Shown here in pieces: positions 23,228 through 35,585 of a DNA stretch of 64,000 nucleotides (within the stretch, counting starts at the first letter, position 1; each line of letters opens with the position of its first letter). Below the pieces are notes generated by a model. The model did no database searches. It worked only from the letters and a program-made list of their open reading frames with translations, and was not told the DNA's origin. This DNA is from Orthonyx spaldingii. Taxonomy: Eukaryota; Chordata; Aves; Passeriformes; Orthonychidae. The stretch lies in contig VZTJ01004015.1 in NCBI GenBank assembly GCA_013397795.1, positions 248,001 through 312,000 of the forward strand. Direction: 5' to 3'. Both the position numbers and the translations under genes were made by a program.

Positions 23228-26200
23228 TTTCCAGTATCTAAGTAGCTTTTCAACAGTCTTAAAAACTGGCCAGTAAGCCCTCTAGCATAGGATGCTTAAA
23301 TTAGTTGTGTGAATTTGTGGTGATACTGGAAAGCCAACAGTAAATATTTCACATCACCCATCATAATAGCCTTCAAAATATCAGCTTTTCAAATGATCCA
23401 TATTTGAATTTATAACTCTGAAAATATAATTTTTCTTTCAATCTATTTTTTAAAGGACCTTAAAGATATTGCATGAAGTGAAACACTAGATCTGTGTACT
23501 GGAGTTGGCTCTTAGATGAATAAAGTATGATTTCTGCTTCTACTAACTATTTTTTGGGTATTCATTTATTTGTGTGTTTCCATTCCAAGGCTTGCAATCC
23601 CCTTTAGGTGTGGAGTAAGATGCCTGATAACCTTTATCTTCAATGTGACATGAAACAGCACATGAACAGGAAAGTACAATTCTGAAATGTTATGCAGATT
23701 TATTTATAATAATTTCTAGTAATACTTTTACATGTTGTTGATCTCGTCCCATGATTTAGCCCTTAAAGCTTTACATAGTCATTTGAATGCAAAATGTAGG
23801 TACTGAACGGAATTACAGAAAGTATAAAGATTATGATAGTAGTTCTACAAAATAATAATTTTAAAAACCACAGTAGTTTAAAAATATATTCAGCTGTTTT
23901 ATTACATATGGTGATGTATGTAGTAGAAAAAAAACCAAACACATTTCAAAACAACGTGGTACTTTAAATACCATAGACAAATGCAAAATACCAGGACAGG
24001 ATGAAATATATTACAGGCTTGGATTGAATTGAAGTTATACAGAGATTTAATAGGAAATAAATAAACTACAGGTGAAACTCCGTAGCTTTCAGTGACTTTG
24101 ACTGTCTTTGGTTTAGAGTTGCTCCTTCAGTTAAAAGGAGCCCTTTGGCTTATTTTGACTTAGGGAAAATACACTTTTGACCATCCTGCATATTTCTGAG
24201 GGCATCTGGCACAAAGACGTTGCTTAGGGAAATGCATGAGTTTCGAACTAGGAAGTGAATTGCTTAGGCAATCTTTGTCATTAAATTTGCCCAGGATGGT
24301 ATAGAGATCATCCTACAAAACAGCTCTTGTGACTGATTGTCCTCTAACCCCATCCCAAAAACAGAAAAAATGATTACTGGTTCTTTTAAAATCCTGCTGA
24401 ATTTGGTGTATCGATTGTCTGTCAAAGAGCATGGAGGGAAGATGCATAAGAGTTTCCCATTCCAATAGACTCTTCCTTTGTGAACATAGCAAACTTTACC
24501 AACCCAGATTCTGATCTTTGTGAAATTTATTGCCTTGTATTGATTAGCCTACATTTATTGTATTGTTCCTTTAAGTGACTTTGGATTGAAATTACCTTTC
24601 ATGGAAGTAATTCCTTCGCAGTTCTTTTCAGTTGCTAATTTCTATTATTCATTTTAGTAATGCTTTACAATGAAAAATATATGTGCCATAATGCAGTTCT
24701 ATTCTGTCACTGCTAGAAAGGAATTGCCTCCTGTTAGAAACAGGGGAGGCTCTGGTTTCCTGTGTAGTATTTAACTTTCAAGAACAGCAACACATTTTAT
24801 TTGACAATGCCCTGAAAAATTAAACTTCCAACCATATCTAACAGGATGATAAACATTCAAAGAGAAGAGGATTTCCACATTAATCATTCACTGAAAGCAA
24901 TGCAACTGAGAGAGAACAAGCTGATGCTGATGAAAAGCACTAGCTGTGCTAATGAAACTTTTTAATGTCTTCCACTGACAAGGCAGGCATTGGAAAGCGT
25001 CTGCTTCTTTGGAATGGATAAAGCATAGTAATTCAATAAATGTTCTTGATTTGTTGTCTTCCCAATCAATTTCTGAGCTTAGCTCTCATAAGTAACAGTA
25101 ACACCCTAGTAAGCACTTGCAGCATAGCAGGTTGTCTAAGGCTTGTACAACAGAGAATCAGATGCACCTGGATGTCCTGTGTGCAAGAGTCCTGTTGGTC
25201 ACCCCAGGCAATGCAGGAAGAGCCACCTCCCCCTCTGTTCATCCTCCCCTGCTGGCCCTGATTGATTGGGGTAGCCTATAACAAGAAGCAGGTACCATTT
25301 CCCCTACTTTTCATAATGCCTGTTTTACTTGCAAGAAATTGATCAAAGTGCAAAAAGACGAGAAGGTGTCAAGGACAGTAGGATCCATGTTAGCTATACT
25401 CAGATGGAAACTAATTAATTAACAACTTTTTTTTTTTCTGAAATTGTCTCAAAGCCTGAGGGGATTCACAGGGTTTTTGCTCTTCTCTGTAATGCAATGA
25501 CTTTTTCAGCCTTAACCATAAGAAATGCAGGGAGAAAAAATTTCTGGTAGCCAGTAAATGCATTGTTTACCTTTCCTGCTGGCTCTCATAGAAGGGAGGG
25601 CATAATGGGTTCCATACCTATAGGACATGAACATGTATTGAACTTTCCCTGTGGGATATTTTTAGTATGCTTAGGGATATTTTTAGACAGAAGTCTTTTC
25701 TAAGAGCTTGTATAGCATAGCTACCCCAATTAGTTTATAAGCTTTATTGCTCTATAGTTCTTTAAAACATCCACACTGGTGACATTTTTCTTCAAAACTG
25801 AAATGAAAAGACTGTAGAAGTATCTATTTATTGTATAAAACTAGTGAGATTCAGTTTCCGTTGCAGAATTAAATTGCTGTGTATCAACAGCAATGAAAAT
25901 TTCTCCATCCAAGATTTTTTCTATCTTTGGGGAAGATTATATGAAAAAATCTGCTCTGCATCCCCATTTACATTATCCTTGTTTCTGGAGTTGCTAGTTG
26001 CAATGTTATTGTAAGTTAAGATATAAATTCGAGAGTGCATGATTAAAACCTGTGTGGATAATATATGCATTGTTTAAAGTCATACATAATACTTCATACG
26101 TGGCTTGTCCTCAACTTACTGTTGGCTTTAGCTGTGTAATTAATGCCAAGGTCAGCTGGGACAAATCTGATAGTGTTCTCATTTCTGTGGGATTAATTTT

Positions 26201-27808
26201 CTTTTTTTGTTTTTGCTAGCTGAAAGTTTAATTGTTCCTAATGGAATTAAATACTGGACTTTAGGATGCCTAATAAGCTAAATAATTTGCTTAAATCCAA
26301 TTTGGATGCTGTCTAGTCACTGTAGAAACAGTATCAGCATAGTAGATATTGGCATTGCTCTATGAAGAAAAGGTTAATGCCATAAAAATTATGTGTCCTA
26401 AGGTAATTGTATCTTTCTAGCAACTGTCCACTCAATTTCCCAAAGGTTAATTTTTGTGCCATCTTAGGGAGAACATGATTCCGCAGCACTGATATTCTGT
26501 TCTTAGGTCTCCTACTGATCTTAATTTCTCTAAATCAGCAGAATTCTTATAGGAGAGGGGGAGAAAGACCGAACACTAATAATAGTTTAATGTATTTTTA
26601 TTTCAGAGCTAGTTGTACCACATTTAGAACTTTATAACACAGCAGTCACTTTCAAGGAAATAAGCCTTATATGCATCTAAAAATGATAGTTTCTGGTAAC
26701 ATGAAGAGTGTAAAAACTGCATGATGCCTTAAGGGCATAAGAGTAGTCACTAGGCAGAAATTATATATGAATCTTAGTTCTGGTAGATATTAATTAATCT
26801 TTTCCCAAAATCAATCCTGAAGGTGTTTCCTATTCCTTGGTTCTGTCCCAGTGATTTGGCCTTCTTACCCCTCTACCACCTGCCAGGCCTGTGTAGCATC
26901 AAACTCTTGCCACACTGTCCTGCTGTCACTTTGGTCACCAGCTGCCTGCATGGCTTGTTGAGCTGCCACCTTTTAATCCTTTTGCTCTGGCAGGAGCCTC
27001 CAGAATCCCCCACTTACTGCATTTTCCCACAAGGAACCTGTCATTTCAACTTCTGATGTTCTTGCCAACTTTGCAACTGTACCCTTGCACAAATCCCTTG
27101 CTCCCCACCTTTCCTTTTCTAATAATTTTTCCCCACATGATCTCTTGCCACTTCTGTCTTTTAGTACAGTCAGTTGTCTGTAGTTAAGCTGGCCAGCTGG
27201 ATGAATAAGGCATTGAATGAGTTAGGATTTTCAGAAGCTGTGATCAAAGTAAAGAGTTGTGTATTACCCAAAGAAGCATATATTTTGTTACATAATAATT
27301 TGACAGTGTGCCCTATTATATCAATGATAGACATATTCTAATCTAATAATTTACTTATCCTTTAGCTTAACAATTTGTTAAACAGAATATTTTTAAATGA
27401 AGAGAGCAATCTTATGTAAGTTAATTTAGCAGAGCTTGAAAGCTTTGGTTATTAATAATTCGCGGTGCCAGGTTACCACAAAGTATCTTCAAAAGCTGGT
27501 TTATTTATTGCTTTATTGTTATTGTCATGGCTCTTTAGTTTTCCAACTGTTACTTTCAGTTCAGACTTCACTTCTCAAAGCTGTAAAGGCTGTTGCTTTC
27601 TCTTAGAAGTGACTTTTGAATGCTTAAGTTATTTCTTTGTTGCCTTCGTGAGCCTTCTGCTAATGCTTGACAGTATAGTTTTTGCCTGGAAGGTAATTAT
27701 GATGAGAAATTGTGATGAAGTCAAAGGTATAGTATCTCAGGTGATTTTTTTAAGAATCAATCCTGTAACAGGTTTTAGGTAGCACCTTATTGGAGCATAT
27801 ACATACAA

Positions 27809-27835
27809 ATATATATATATATACACACACACACA
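27809..27835. repeat. Compound (AT)n(AC)n microsatellite
   Basis: About seven AT units followed by about seven AC units. A simple dinucleotide repeat in non-coding DNA. Confidence 0.95.
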
Positions 27836-28084
27836 GACTTTGTACTGCCTCTTTACAAAGTGGAAAATTAAGAGAGATCTTTCTTGCTACCACTTTGTAT
27901 AAGTGGATGGGTAGTTTCACTTTGTATCAATTAACTAATTTAGAGGAAATATGATTTTATTTTTACATATGAATTACAATAATCAAGTGAATGACAGTAA
28001 TTGCAGTGAACCACCATTAGAATAGATTGTAACCATTGAGATTAAAGATAGCAAATCTCTGGGTTGGACTAAATCAAATGTAAT

Positions 28085-28198
28085 TCACAGAATCAGAGAA
28101 AATTTCAGGTTCAGAGCAGGGCTGACCTCACTTTTCAGTAAGGTTCCTCAGAGTCTTGTAAATGAAGTTTTGAATATATCTCCAAGGATGGAGATACT
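28085..28198 (-). mobile_element. CR1 LINE, 3' end fragment (reverse orientation)
   Basis: Begins with TTCACAGAATCAGAG, the reverse complement of the CR1 3' terminal repeat, and ends with TTTTGAATATATCTCCAAGG and GGAGATACT, which match the reverse complement of CR1 sequence further inside. Diverged and truncated. Confidence 0.7.
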
Positions 28199-31100
28199 TT
28201 GATAGGAAAGTATCTGAATAGTGACTGATGGAAATGAATGCTTCCTACAACAGGTTTTTTGTAGGAATCCAGTCCTTTGGAGAAACAGATTTCAGTGTGA
28301 GCAGGCCTAATGCCTTAAAAATGGTTGTCTTTTTAGTTCTGCTCTGAGCTTAGCCGTGAGGCCGAAAAGGATAGTGTAGAAGAGATATCTGCAGAAGGTG
28401 GGGGCTTCTCGAAGTGCAGAGGTGTCTCTCCTGCAGCGGACATGAAAAGTGTGGCTTTAGGAAACAAACCAGTGCAGGGAATTCCTGTGAGGTGTGTCCT
28501 CAATGGCCTGGTGATGGTGTCATTCAAGGCAGAATACCAGAGCTTACAAATGCCTTGTCTTTGTAGCTGACTTTTGTCACTTGGGTTTTCCTCTTTCTTG
28601 AGTCTTCTGTCTTTGCTGCATCCTCATGAATAAGATAGAAAAGAAAGGGCATTTTTCAAAGGAACATGTGTGAAAACATGACTGTAACATGAATGTCTTG
28701 TGGATGGCTTGGTGTCAAATGAAATGTGTGATACACATTTCTTGTAGCTCCATGGATCATGAATGCTCAGGGATACACCAGGGTATCAAAGAGCATGTCT
28801 GAGAATTATGAACTGGACTTTACTTTGAAAATTTTAAATATTAAAAGTATTTAATCTAAGAAAATAATCAGCTGTATTTCTAGTTTTCTTCAATAATTAC
28901 CTGGTAGCAATGCATACTGTTCGTAATCCTGTTTGGTAAATTCTATGGGCTTGGGCATTTTTTAACTTTTCTCCATTGAACCACTACATAAATGTATCCT
29001 GAACTTGCTCTTTCTATGCTTCTCATTATAATTTTATGAAGTAATGGATAATGTCCAGCTCAGGAATGGGATTTCAGGTGTAATGCTAATGAGAAATGTC
29101 TGGTATAATTTGTAAGAACATAAGAAATTCAATGGCACAACTGTGTGTGAACTTACCCAGCAGAAACTGTTACAGGGGAAGTGTTGGACTCCTGCCAGCA
29201 TGAGCCGCATACATTAAACTACAACCAGAGCTGGAAGTATTCTGTGACTTTGGTGCATAATTTAATATATTAGTCTATTTGTCTTTCCCTTGTGAAAGAA
29301 AGTTAGCAAGTGGGTTAATTTAATCTTATGTACAGATTTGCACTTGAAAGTGAAGCCTTGTATACCTTCCCTGTCCAGGATACAACTGCTAGGGGCCAAG
29401 CTTAGGTAAGGAAAGAGAGAACTCTGCAAGTTTTACTCTGTAACAGCTACTGAATTGAGGAATCATCAGACATGACAGGAAGACCTCGCAGTTCCATGCA
29501 GAGTCCCATGCCAAAGTGACAGTCTAATTTCTTTACACACTTTTGGATGGTTTTATATTTCCCCTCCTTAGTATTGCGAAATATTTTATTCCCCAGTCAT
29601 GGAATTAGCAAAAGATAATGATAGCAAGTATGTGGAGGTAAAAATTAGTCATGCTCCCGTTTAAGTGTGGAACTTAAAAATGAGAAGGTGGATTCATCCA
29701 GGTAGAGACCAGCAACACTGGCCACTAAAACAGCCAGCCTATGAGTAGACAAGGACTGATTTTTCCCACAAATGAACAAGGTCTTCTTCAGTTAAAACAG
29801 AAGTTTATCTCCATCTCTCTGGTAATTTCAGCTGTTGTTCACAGATGCTTGAGCAATGTGTCTATAGCATCTGTAAAAACACTGGGGACTGCGAGGGTCC
29901 AGTCTCTACAGGCAGCTAAACTGGAGGTGAGAGCATAAGGGACCCCAGAAATGGCTTGATGGGCTCACTGTTTCCTTCCTTCACACTTCTGGGCTTTCAG
30001 TTTGATGAGAGTTTTATCCTGACAACATAGAACCTTGAGGAATGGGCAAACATTTACTTTCAGTGTATCCCCTTAATGACTGTACAGAGTCTTTTTAGCC
30101 AATAAATTATTTTAATTAGTCTCACTATTGATAATAAAAACATACAAAGGAGAAGGCAAACTACGATGCAGAAAACTGTCATATTCAAATAAGTGAAATT
30201 AATTCAGTAATATGTAAAGTGTTTTTGAACTGGTCTGTTAAACCTTCAGGCATTGTTCAAACATCTGAACTAATTTTAGATTATGTACAAAATCAGCTGT
30301 ACGAATACCTACAGTGTCCTACACAGGGTACGTCCATGTGATTTTTATTTTTCCCCCACTTGAATACTGCACCATGAATAGGCAAGTGCAATGTCAAACA
30401 CCGTGCAGTAAAATCTGCTACGTCAATCCTTCAGGGTATTGCTAATTACCTTAGAAAGCGGGTTTCTTTCATTAAAAGAAATTATAAGAATTCTGGGTGA
30501 ATGAGGTGAGGAAGCTTATTTCCATATTCTGAGGTTAGTCATATGATTTTTATTGAGCCAGTTATGCCAAAGATTGCCACGTTTGCAGTCAGTTTGTATA
30601 GCATTGCAAAAAATGTGTCTATCAATGAAAATATCTTCATAGCTGTGGTAGTAATTTTCTGAGTGGCAGACTTTTTCCTAAGTTTATCTTAGGTAAGATT
30701 AAAAAATTATTATTTCTTTCAAGTGCCAGTGTTTTATGTCATTTCACATTGACAAAATTCTGTCTGTATTTTTTATTGTGACAATAGAGTGGTAGATATG
30801 CTAATACAGGATTTAATTCTCAGAATGTACAGGCCTTAGGTACATGGTGTCCCTCTGGTATCCCAAGTTTCTGTTATAACCTATGAAGAACTTGCATGCA
30901 GTAATGCTTCTTCATTTGAATACAGAAAGCAGTTTTAAAAAGATTAATTATAATTTTGATGTAAATACTGACTAGGCAACTAACGTGCTGTGACTGCTGC
31001 TCATTATATCAAACTCAATCATTTCATTGCTGCCTTGTCCTCCTCCTCATTTGTCTCATCTCCATCTGCTCACTCTCTTGTATACTTGCACTGCATCGTA

Positions 31101-33360
31101 TGAGGTGCCCAAGCTTCCAGGGGCAAAATGTTGTCTTCTATGAAAAATAGGGTCCAGCTCTACATAATACTGCAATACAAATACAGTGCTAATGCTTCTG
31201 CTGCTACTAATTTGACCTTTTTTCTGCCTGTTTGACTTTTGGAAAGTATAATTCCTATTTTGGGCCTAGCTTACTTGTGTGCAAGTGAAAGTTAAGAGTA
31301 GAATTGATGATATCTCACCACAGCCCTTCAAAAGAAGGGTGCGAGTCTAAGCTAGTCGTGAAAGCTTGTGTCATTACCCTTGCAAATGGTATCATAAGAG
31401 GCTGGTATTTATTAGGATGTAATGAATGACATTTTCAGAGGATGATTCATCCTGCCCTAACGTGGTAGAGCTTAGTCACCTAATGGAGTTGTCTCTCTGT
31501 GAACTACATACCAAGACCATGGGAAAAGCTTATATGTGGTGCCTAACTTGTTTGAATCATACTGCAAGTGTTCTGGGCAAACCCCCACTTCTGATTCTGT
31601 GCTGATGCTGCTCCAGCTGCTAGGAAATGGTTTTCATCTTGCATTATCATGGTCCTACAAGCATAAATTTTAGCAGTAAATGTCCTGTGTTTTAGGACTA
31701 ATATCACAGCATATCATTAAACAATTTACTTTATCAGTTAAAATTTCTTTTTAGTTACCTCTTAACAATATCTCTAGAGATGATAGTTCATTCTGGCTCT
31801 CTCCTACTGCTGTGCCATGAACACAGATGCAACATTCCTCTCAGAAAGGGCTGGGTTAGTGTATTTGTGTAGCAGTGTGGAGATGTAACAGTGAAACAGT
31901 CATGGGGCTTCAAGCGGCTGACACTCTGATAAAGCATGAAAGAGGTAAACAGGAAAGAGAAAAATAGTGGGATGATTTGATATCAATTCTTATTTTCCTT
32001 CCCGTTGAGAAGGCTTTGTTGGGTTGGCTCTGTTTCTTTACTGCCATTTGCCAGAGCAATGTTTTATAACTAGAAAATACAATAAGCAGTGGTGATGTAA
32101 ACACATGAAAGGTTAGTGGATTTGGTTTGGAATTGGAAACAGCTCTTTGTAATAAAGGTCATGATTTCAAAGTATTGCAAAATAGGAAGTCCAAGGTTTC
32201 TCTTTGTCTGCCCTGCTCTATGTTGCATCTCCTGAGCTGAAATTTCACTTAAAATTAGATAGCAAAGGAAAAGAACAAGATAAATGCATGAGGAATATCA
32301 GGGGAACTCTTGCTCTGAGATCAGTGGCACTACTCCCAAGGAAGTTAATTTCAAAACAAGTCTGTCAGTTATCTGAGTTTCAGCTTTTTTATGTATGAAT
32401 AGCCTTCTGAAACAAAAATTGTGGGTTCTTGGCTTTTCTCTGCCATTCTTCTGTCATGCATATATCACTGCAGTTGCAGAATATATTTAGCTGGTTGCAT
32501 TAGTCACTGGGCATTGTGTTCTTATGCTTCTATTTGCTTGATTTAATGTATGTTTGCATATTCAACTGTGCAGGCAATAAACATCACATTTATTGTAATA
32601 AAAAGTTATCCCTGCTTTTACTTGATCAGCTGTGTACTCAGGAAGGCAGGTCACTGGTGTGCAGGTCATGCTTATAAAAGGTATCTGCAGCAATAGGAAC
32701 GTGTTTATGAATATTAAAATAAAGCAAGTTAGAAGCTAATCTAGATTTTAACTTCATCAGCGGCAATAAACCAAGCCTTTCAGACTTATTCTAAGGGAAA
32801 ATAAAATCTTTTTAATAGAAGGGTTCACAATGAGAGAGAAGGTCTTACCTGTATAAAAATAAATACAGAGCTCATAACTATTTTCAGAAAGAGCCATAAA
32901 TTTAGAAAGCTCTCAAAGAAAAAAATTTGTTGAAGTTTTTATATACCTTCTACTTTAAATTTTTATAGTTGAGCCCCTTGCTGTTCAATAAGGAGATCCC
33001 TATGGAGATTATTTCTAAAATCCTTGAGGGGTTTTGATAGTAGTTGCAAAACTGTTTTGTAAAGCCAGGACTTCTTACGTCCTTTAATTGCTATATGCAA
33101 TATCTTCATTGGTACATCTATAAATAGAAGTCAGTTTGTGATAGCAAAATGCAGGACTATTTTATCAGCTGGTTTCTGGAAAAAGACTGATTTTCCTCAA
33201 TGCCAGTTTTTGAAAGACATATGCCACAAGCATTTCTATGGGGCATCCACTCAAACAGAACTGAAGAGCTGAGTCTTGTGCTCATTGCAGTCCTGCTGTT
33301 GACTTTGGTCTTTGGGTCAGGCCATATATCCTAACAATGAGGGTGTCTGTATGCAATTTC

Positions 33361-33405
33361 AGATTTTTATGTGAATGGGAATAAGATTTTTATGTGAATG
33401 GTAAT
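33361..33405. repeat. 23-bp tandem duplication
   Basis: AGATTTTTATGTGAATGG occurs at 33361 and again at 33384, a simple direct duplication in intergenic sequence. Confidence 0.85.
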
Positions 33406-34586
33406 GGGTATTAGACTGTGCTAAAGAAATGGGGAAAATGAGCTTTGTGCTAGGCAGAATTCACCACAAGATGTCTCATGTCTCACTACAGATTTTTCAC
33501 AAAGGTAGGGAGCTATCCAGCTAAGTCTGGTGAGTGCAGTGCGAATGGCATGATTTAGATTCTTCTGGAGAGTGTGTTAAAAGCACATAAAAATAGACTG
33601 GATGTGGAATCCAGGCACAAAGAGTGTGTTCTTCAAAGGCTGATTAAAAATAAATGCATGGAGATTAACATCACTGAATATAGAAAGAATTCTCAAGCAA
33701 GGGAGGAAAATGAACAGTTAAAGTCCAAGTCCAACACTGGGAGAATGATTACTCATTATAAAACGGGGCAATCAAATCTCATTTGTTATTACTCACAGCC
33801 TTTACTATGTAAGATAAGTGGATTCTGTGGCTAAAGTGTCCATTTGAAGACTGTTTCCCACCCTTGTAACATTTGGGGTGGGGTGTGTACCTTTATTTAT
33901 CTGTTGGCTCTGGGAATCCAGAGTAGAGCCCACACATGAGTGAATCTGTACAAGCCTTGGGCACAGCTGTCTGTTTTTAAGTGTATGTGCTGTATATGTA
34001 TTTTTAAATAGAACTCTTTTGTATTCCTATGTGTATGACTTCTCTCTGCACTGGTGCAGACCCTCCTCTTACTCTAGGATGTTGCTTGAGCAAGGATAGA
34101 TTCATGGCCAGCTACCAATTTTCTTTATAGCTGTTAAATAAAAGCTTTAAGTGTTAATTGCTTTCATAGCTATCCATATACAAAAGAGTATGTACTTCCA
34201 TTCCCAGGTTTGGAAGCATTGGGTAGCCAGGGTGGGTAGTTGTGGGACTGTGGGAAGCTTCTACTGTGGCCAGAAATGAGCCAGAAGCACAAGCTGATTG
34301 TAGAAGTCAAATGTATTTCATATATCTGGTGACCCAAACAAGCAGATATGATTAGGATAAGTGTTATGTACTGACAGGTCTTTTAATATAAATAAATGCA
34401 CTAAAGTTGTTGAGTTGGGGTTTTGTTAAGGAATCTAGTTTTGGACTTTACTATGGACTCTTTTGTTAACATAATGTAACTACAATCTATCTCCAAAACT
34501 GCTTCCATAAAAATGTCTGGCAAACCATAGAGCGAAAGTGAAGAATGATTTTCTTGTAAAATCACAGAATCACACAAGAATACATG

Positions 34587-34728
34587 GAGGTGTGTAAGGA
34601 AAGACTGGATGTGTAGCAGTTAGTGCCATGGTCTAGTTGACATGGTGGTGTTAGATCAGAGGTTGGACTCAATGTTATCTCAGAGGTCTCTTCCACCCTA
34701 GTTGATGCTGTGCCTCTGTGATTCCGTG
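34587..34728 (+). mobile_element. CR1 LINE, 3' end fragment next to the PLPPR5 CpG island
   Basis: Contains GTGCCATGGTCTAGTTGACA, GGTTGGACTCAATG and AGAGGTCTCTTCCACC, and ends in CTGTGATTCCGTG, the forward 3' end of a CR1 subfamily. It stops about 15 bp before the GC-rich promoter region starts. A short inverted copy of its terminal motif (CACAGAATCAC) lies at 34563-34573. Confidence 0.88.
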
Positions 34729-34890
34729 TTGAGCTCTTTACCACCCCGGCCGGTAGTGGCGGTCCGTGTGCCTGCCCGCGCCCGTCCGAGCTGTGGCTGT
34801 AGGCGGTGTCGGGGCCGCTTCCCGCCGGCTTCGGGACGGGACGGGACAGCTCCGGCAGCTCCCCGGGGCCGTGCACGCCCGCCGTACAGG

Positions 34891-34912
34891 TGTGTGTGTG
34901 TGTGTGTGTGTG
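34891..34912. repeat. (TG)11 microsatellite in the CpG island
   Basis: Eleven uninterrupted TG units inside the GC-rich region upstream of the expected PLPPR5 first exon. Alternating purine-pyrimidine runs of this kind can adopt Z-DNA; no role is shown here. Confidence 0.95.
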
Positions 34913-35088
34913 CGTCGGTGCAGAGCGGGACCCGCAGTGACCCCGCCGCGCAGGAGGCGCGGGGGAAAGCGCGGACGGTTCCCTTGTTAATCGCGGCTGC
35001 GGGGCTGTGCCGTGGGCGCTGTGCGGGGCTCGGGCACTTCCCTTCACCGCCGGGTCCGGCGCGGCTGCTGCTCCCCGGGCGGGGCGGG

Positions 35089-35585
35089 NNNNNNNNNNNN
35101 NNNNNNNNNNNNNNNNNNNNNNNNNNNNNNNNNNNNNNNNNNNNNNNNNNNNNNNNNNNNNNNNNNNNNNNNNNNNNNNNNNNNNNNNNNNNNNNNNNNN
35201 NNNNNNNNNNNNNNNNNNNNNNNNNNNNNNNNNNNNNNNNNNNNNNNNNNNNNNNNNNNNNNNNNNNNNNNNNNNNNNNNNNNNNNNNNNNNNNNNNNNN
35301 NNNNNNNNNNNNNNNNNNNNNNNNNNNNNNNNNNNNNNNNNNNNNNNNNNNNNNNNNNNNNNNNNNNNNNNNNNNNNNNNNNNNNNNNNNNNNNNNNNNN
35401 NNNNNNNNNNNNNNNNNNNNNNNNNNNNNNNNNNNNNNNNNNNNNNNNNNNNNNNNNNNNNNNNNNNNNNNNNNNNNNNNNNNNNNNNNNNNNNNNNNNN
35501 NNNNNNNNNNNNNNNNNNNNNNNNNNNNNNNNNNNNNNNNNNNNNNNNNNNNNNNNNNNNNNNNNNNNNNNNNNNNNNNNNNNNN
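35089..35585. other. Assembly gap (497 Ns) in the CpG island
   Basis: A run of 497 undetermined bases sits in the most GC-rich part of the window. The odd length suggests an estimated or mapped size, not a placeholder. It is large enough for the roughly 240 bp of first-exon coding sequence expected for PLPPR5 plus some 5' UTR. Confidence 0.99.

Larger units (their letters stand above)
23227..34560. other. Intergenic 5' flank of PLPPR5, no gene seen
   Basis: AT-rich sequence holding one reverse CR1 fragment (28085-28198), the AT/AC microsatellite and a small tandem duplication. Distal regulatory elements of PLPPR5 could lie here, but sequence alone does not show them. Confidence 0.55.

Noticed and set aside
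24840..24990. Possible conserved non-coding enhancers (also considered at 26.1 kb and 47.4 kb)
   Set aside because: Base composition and homeobox-like TAATTA/ATTAAT words alone are not evidence; cross-species alignment would be needed.
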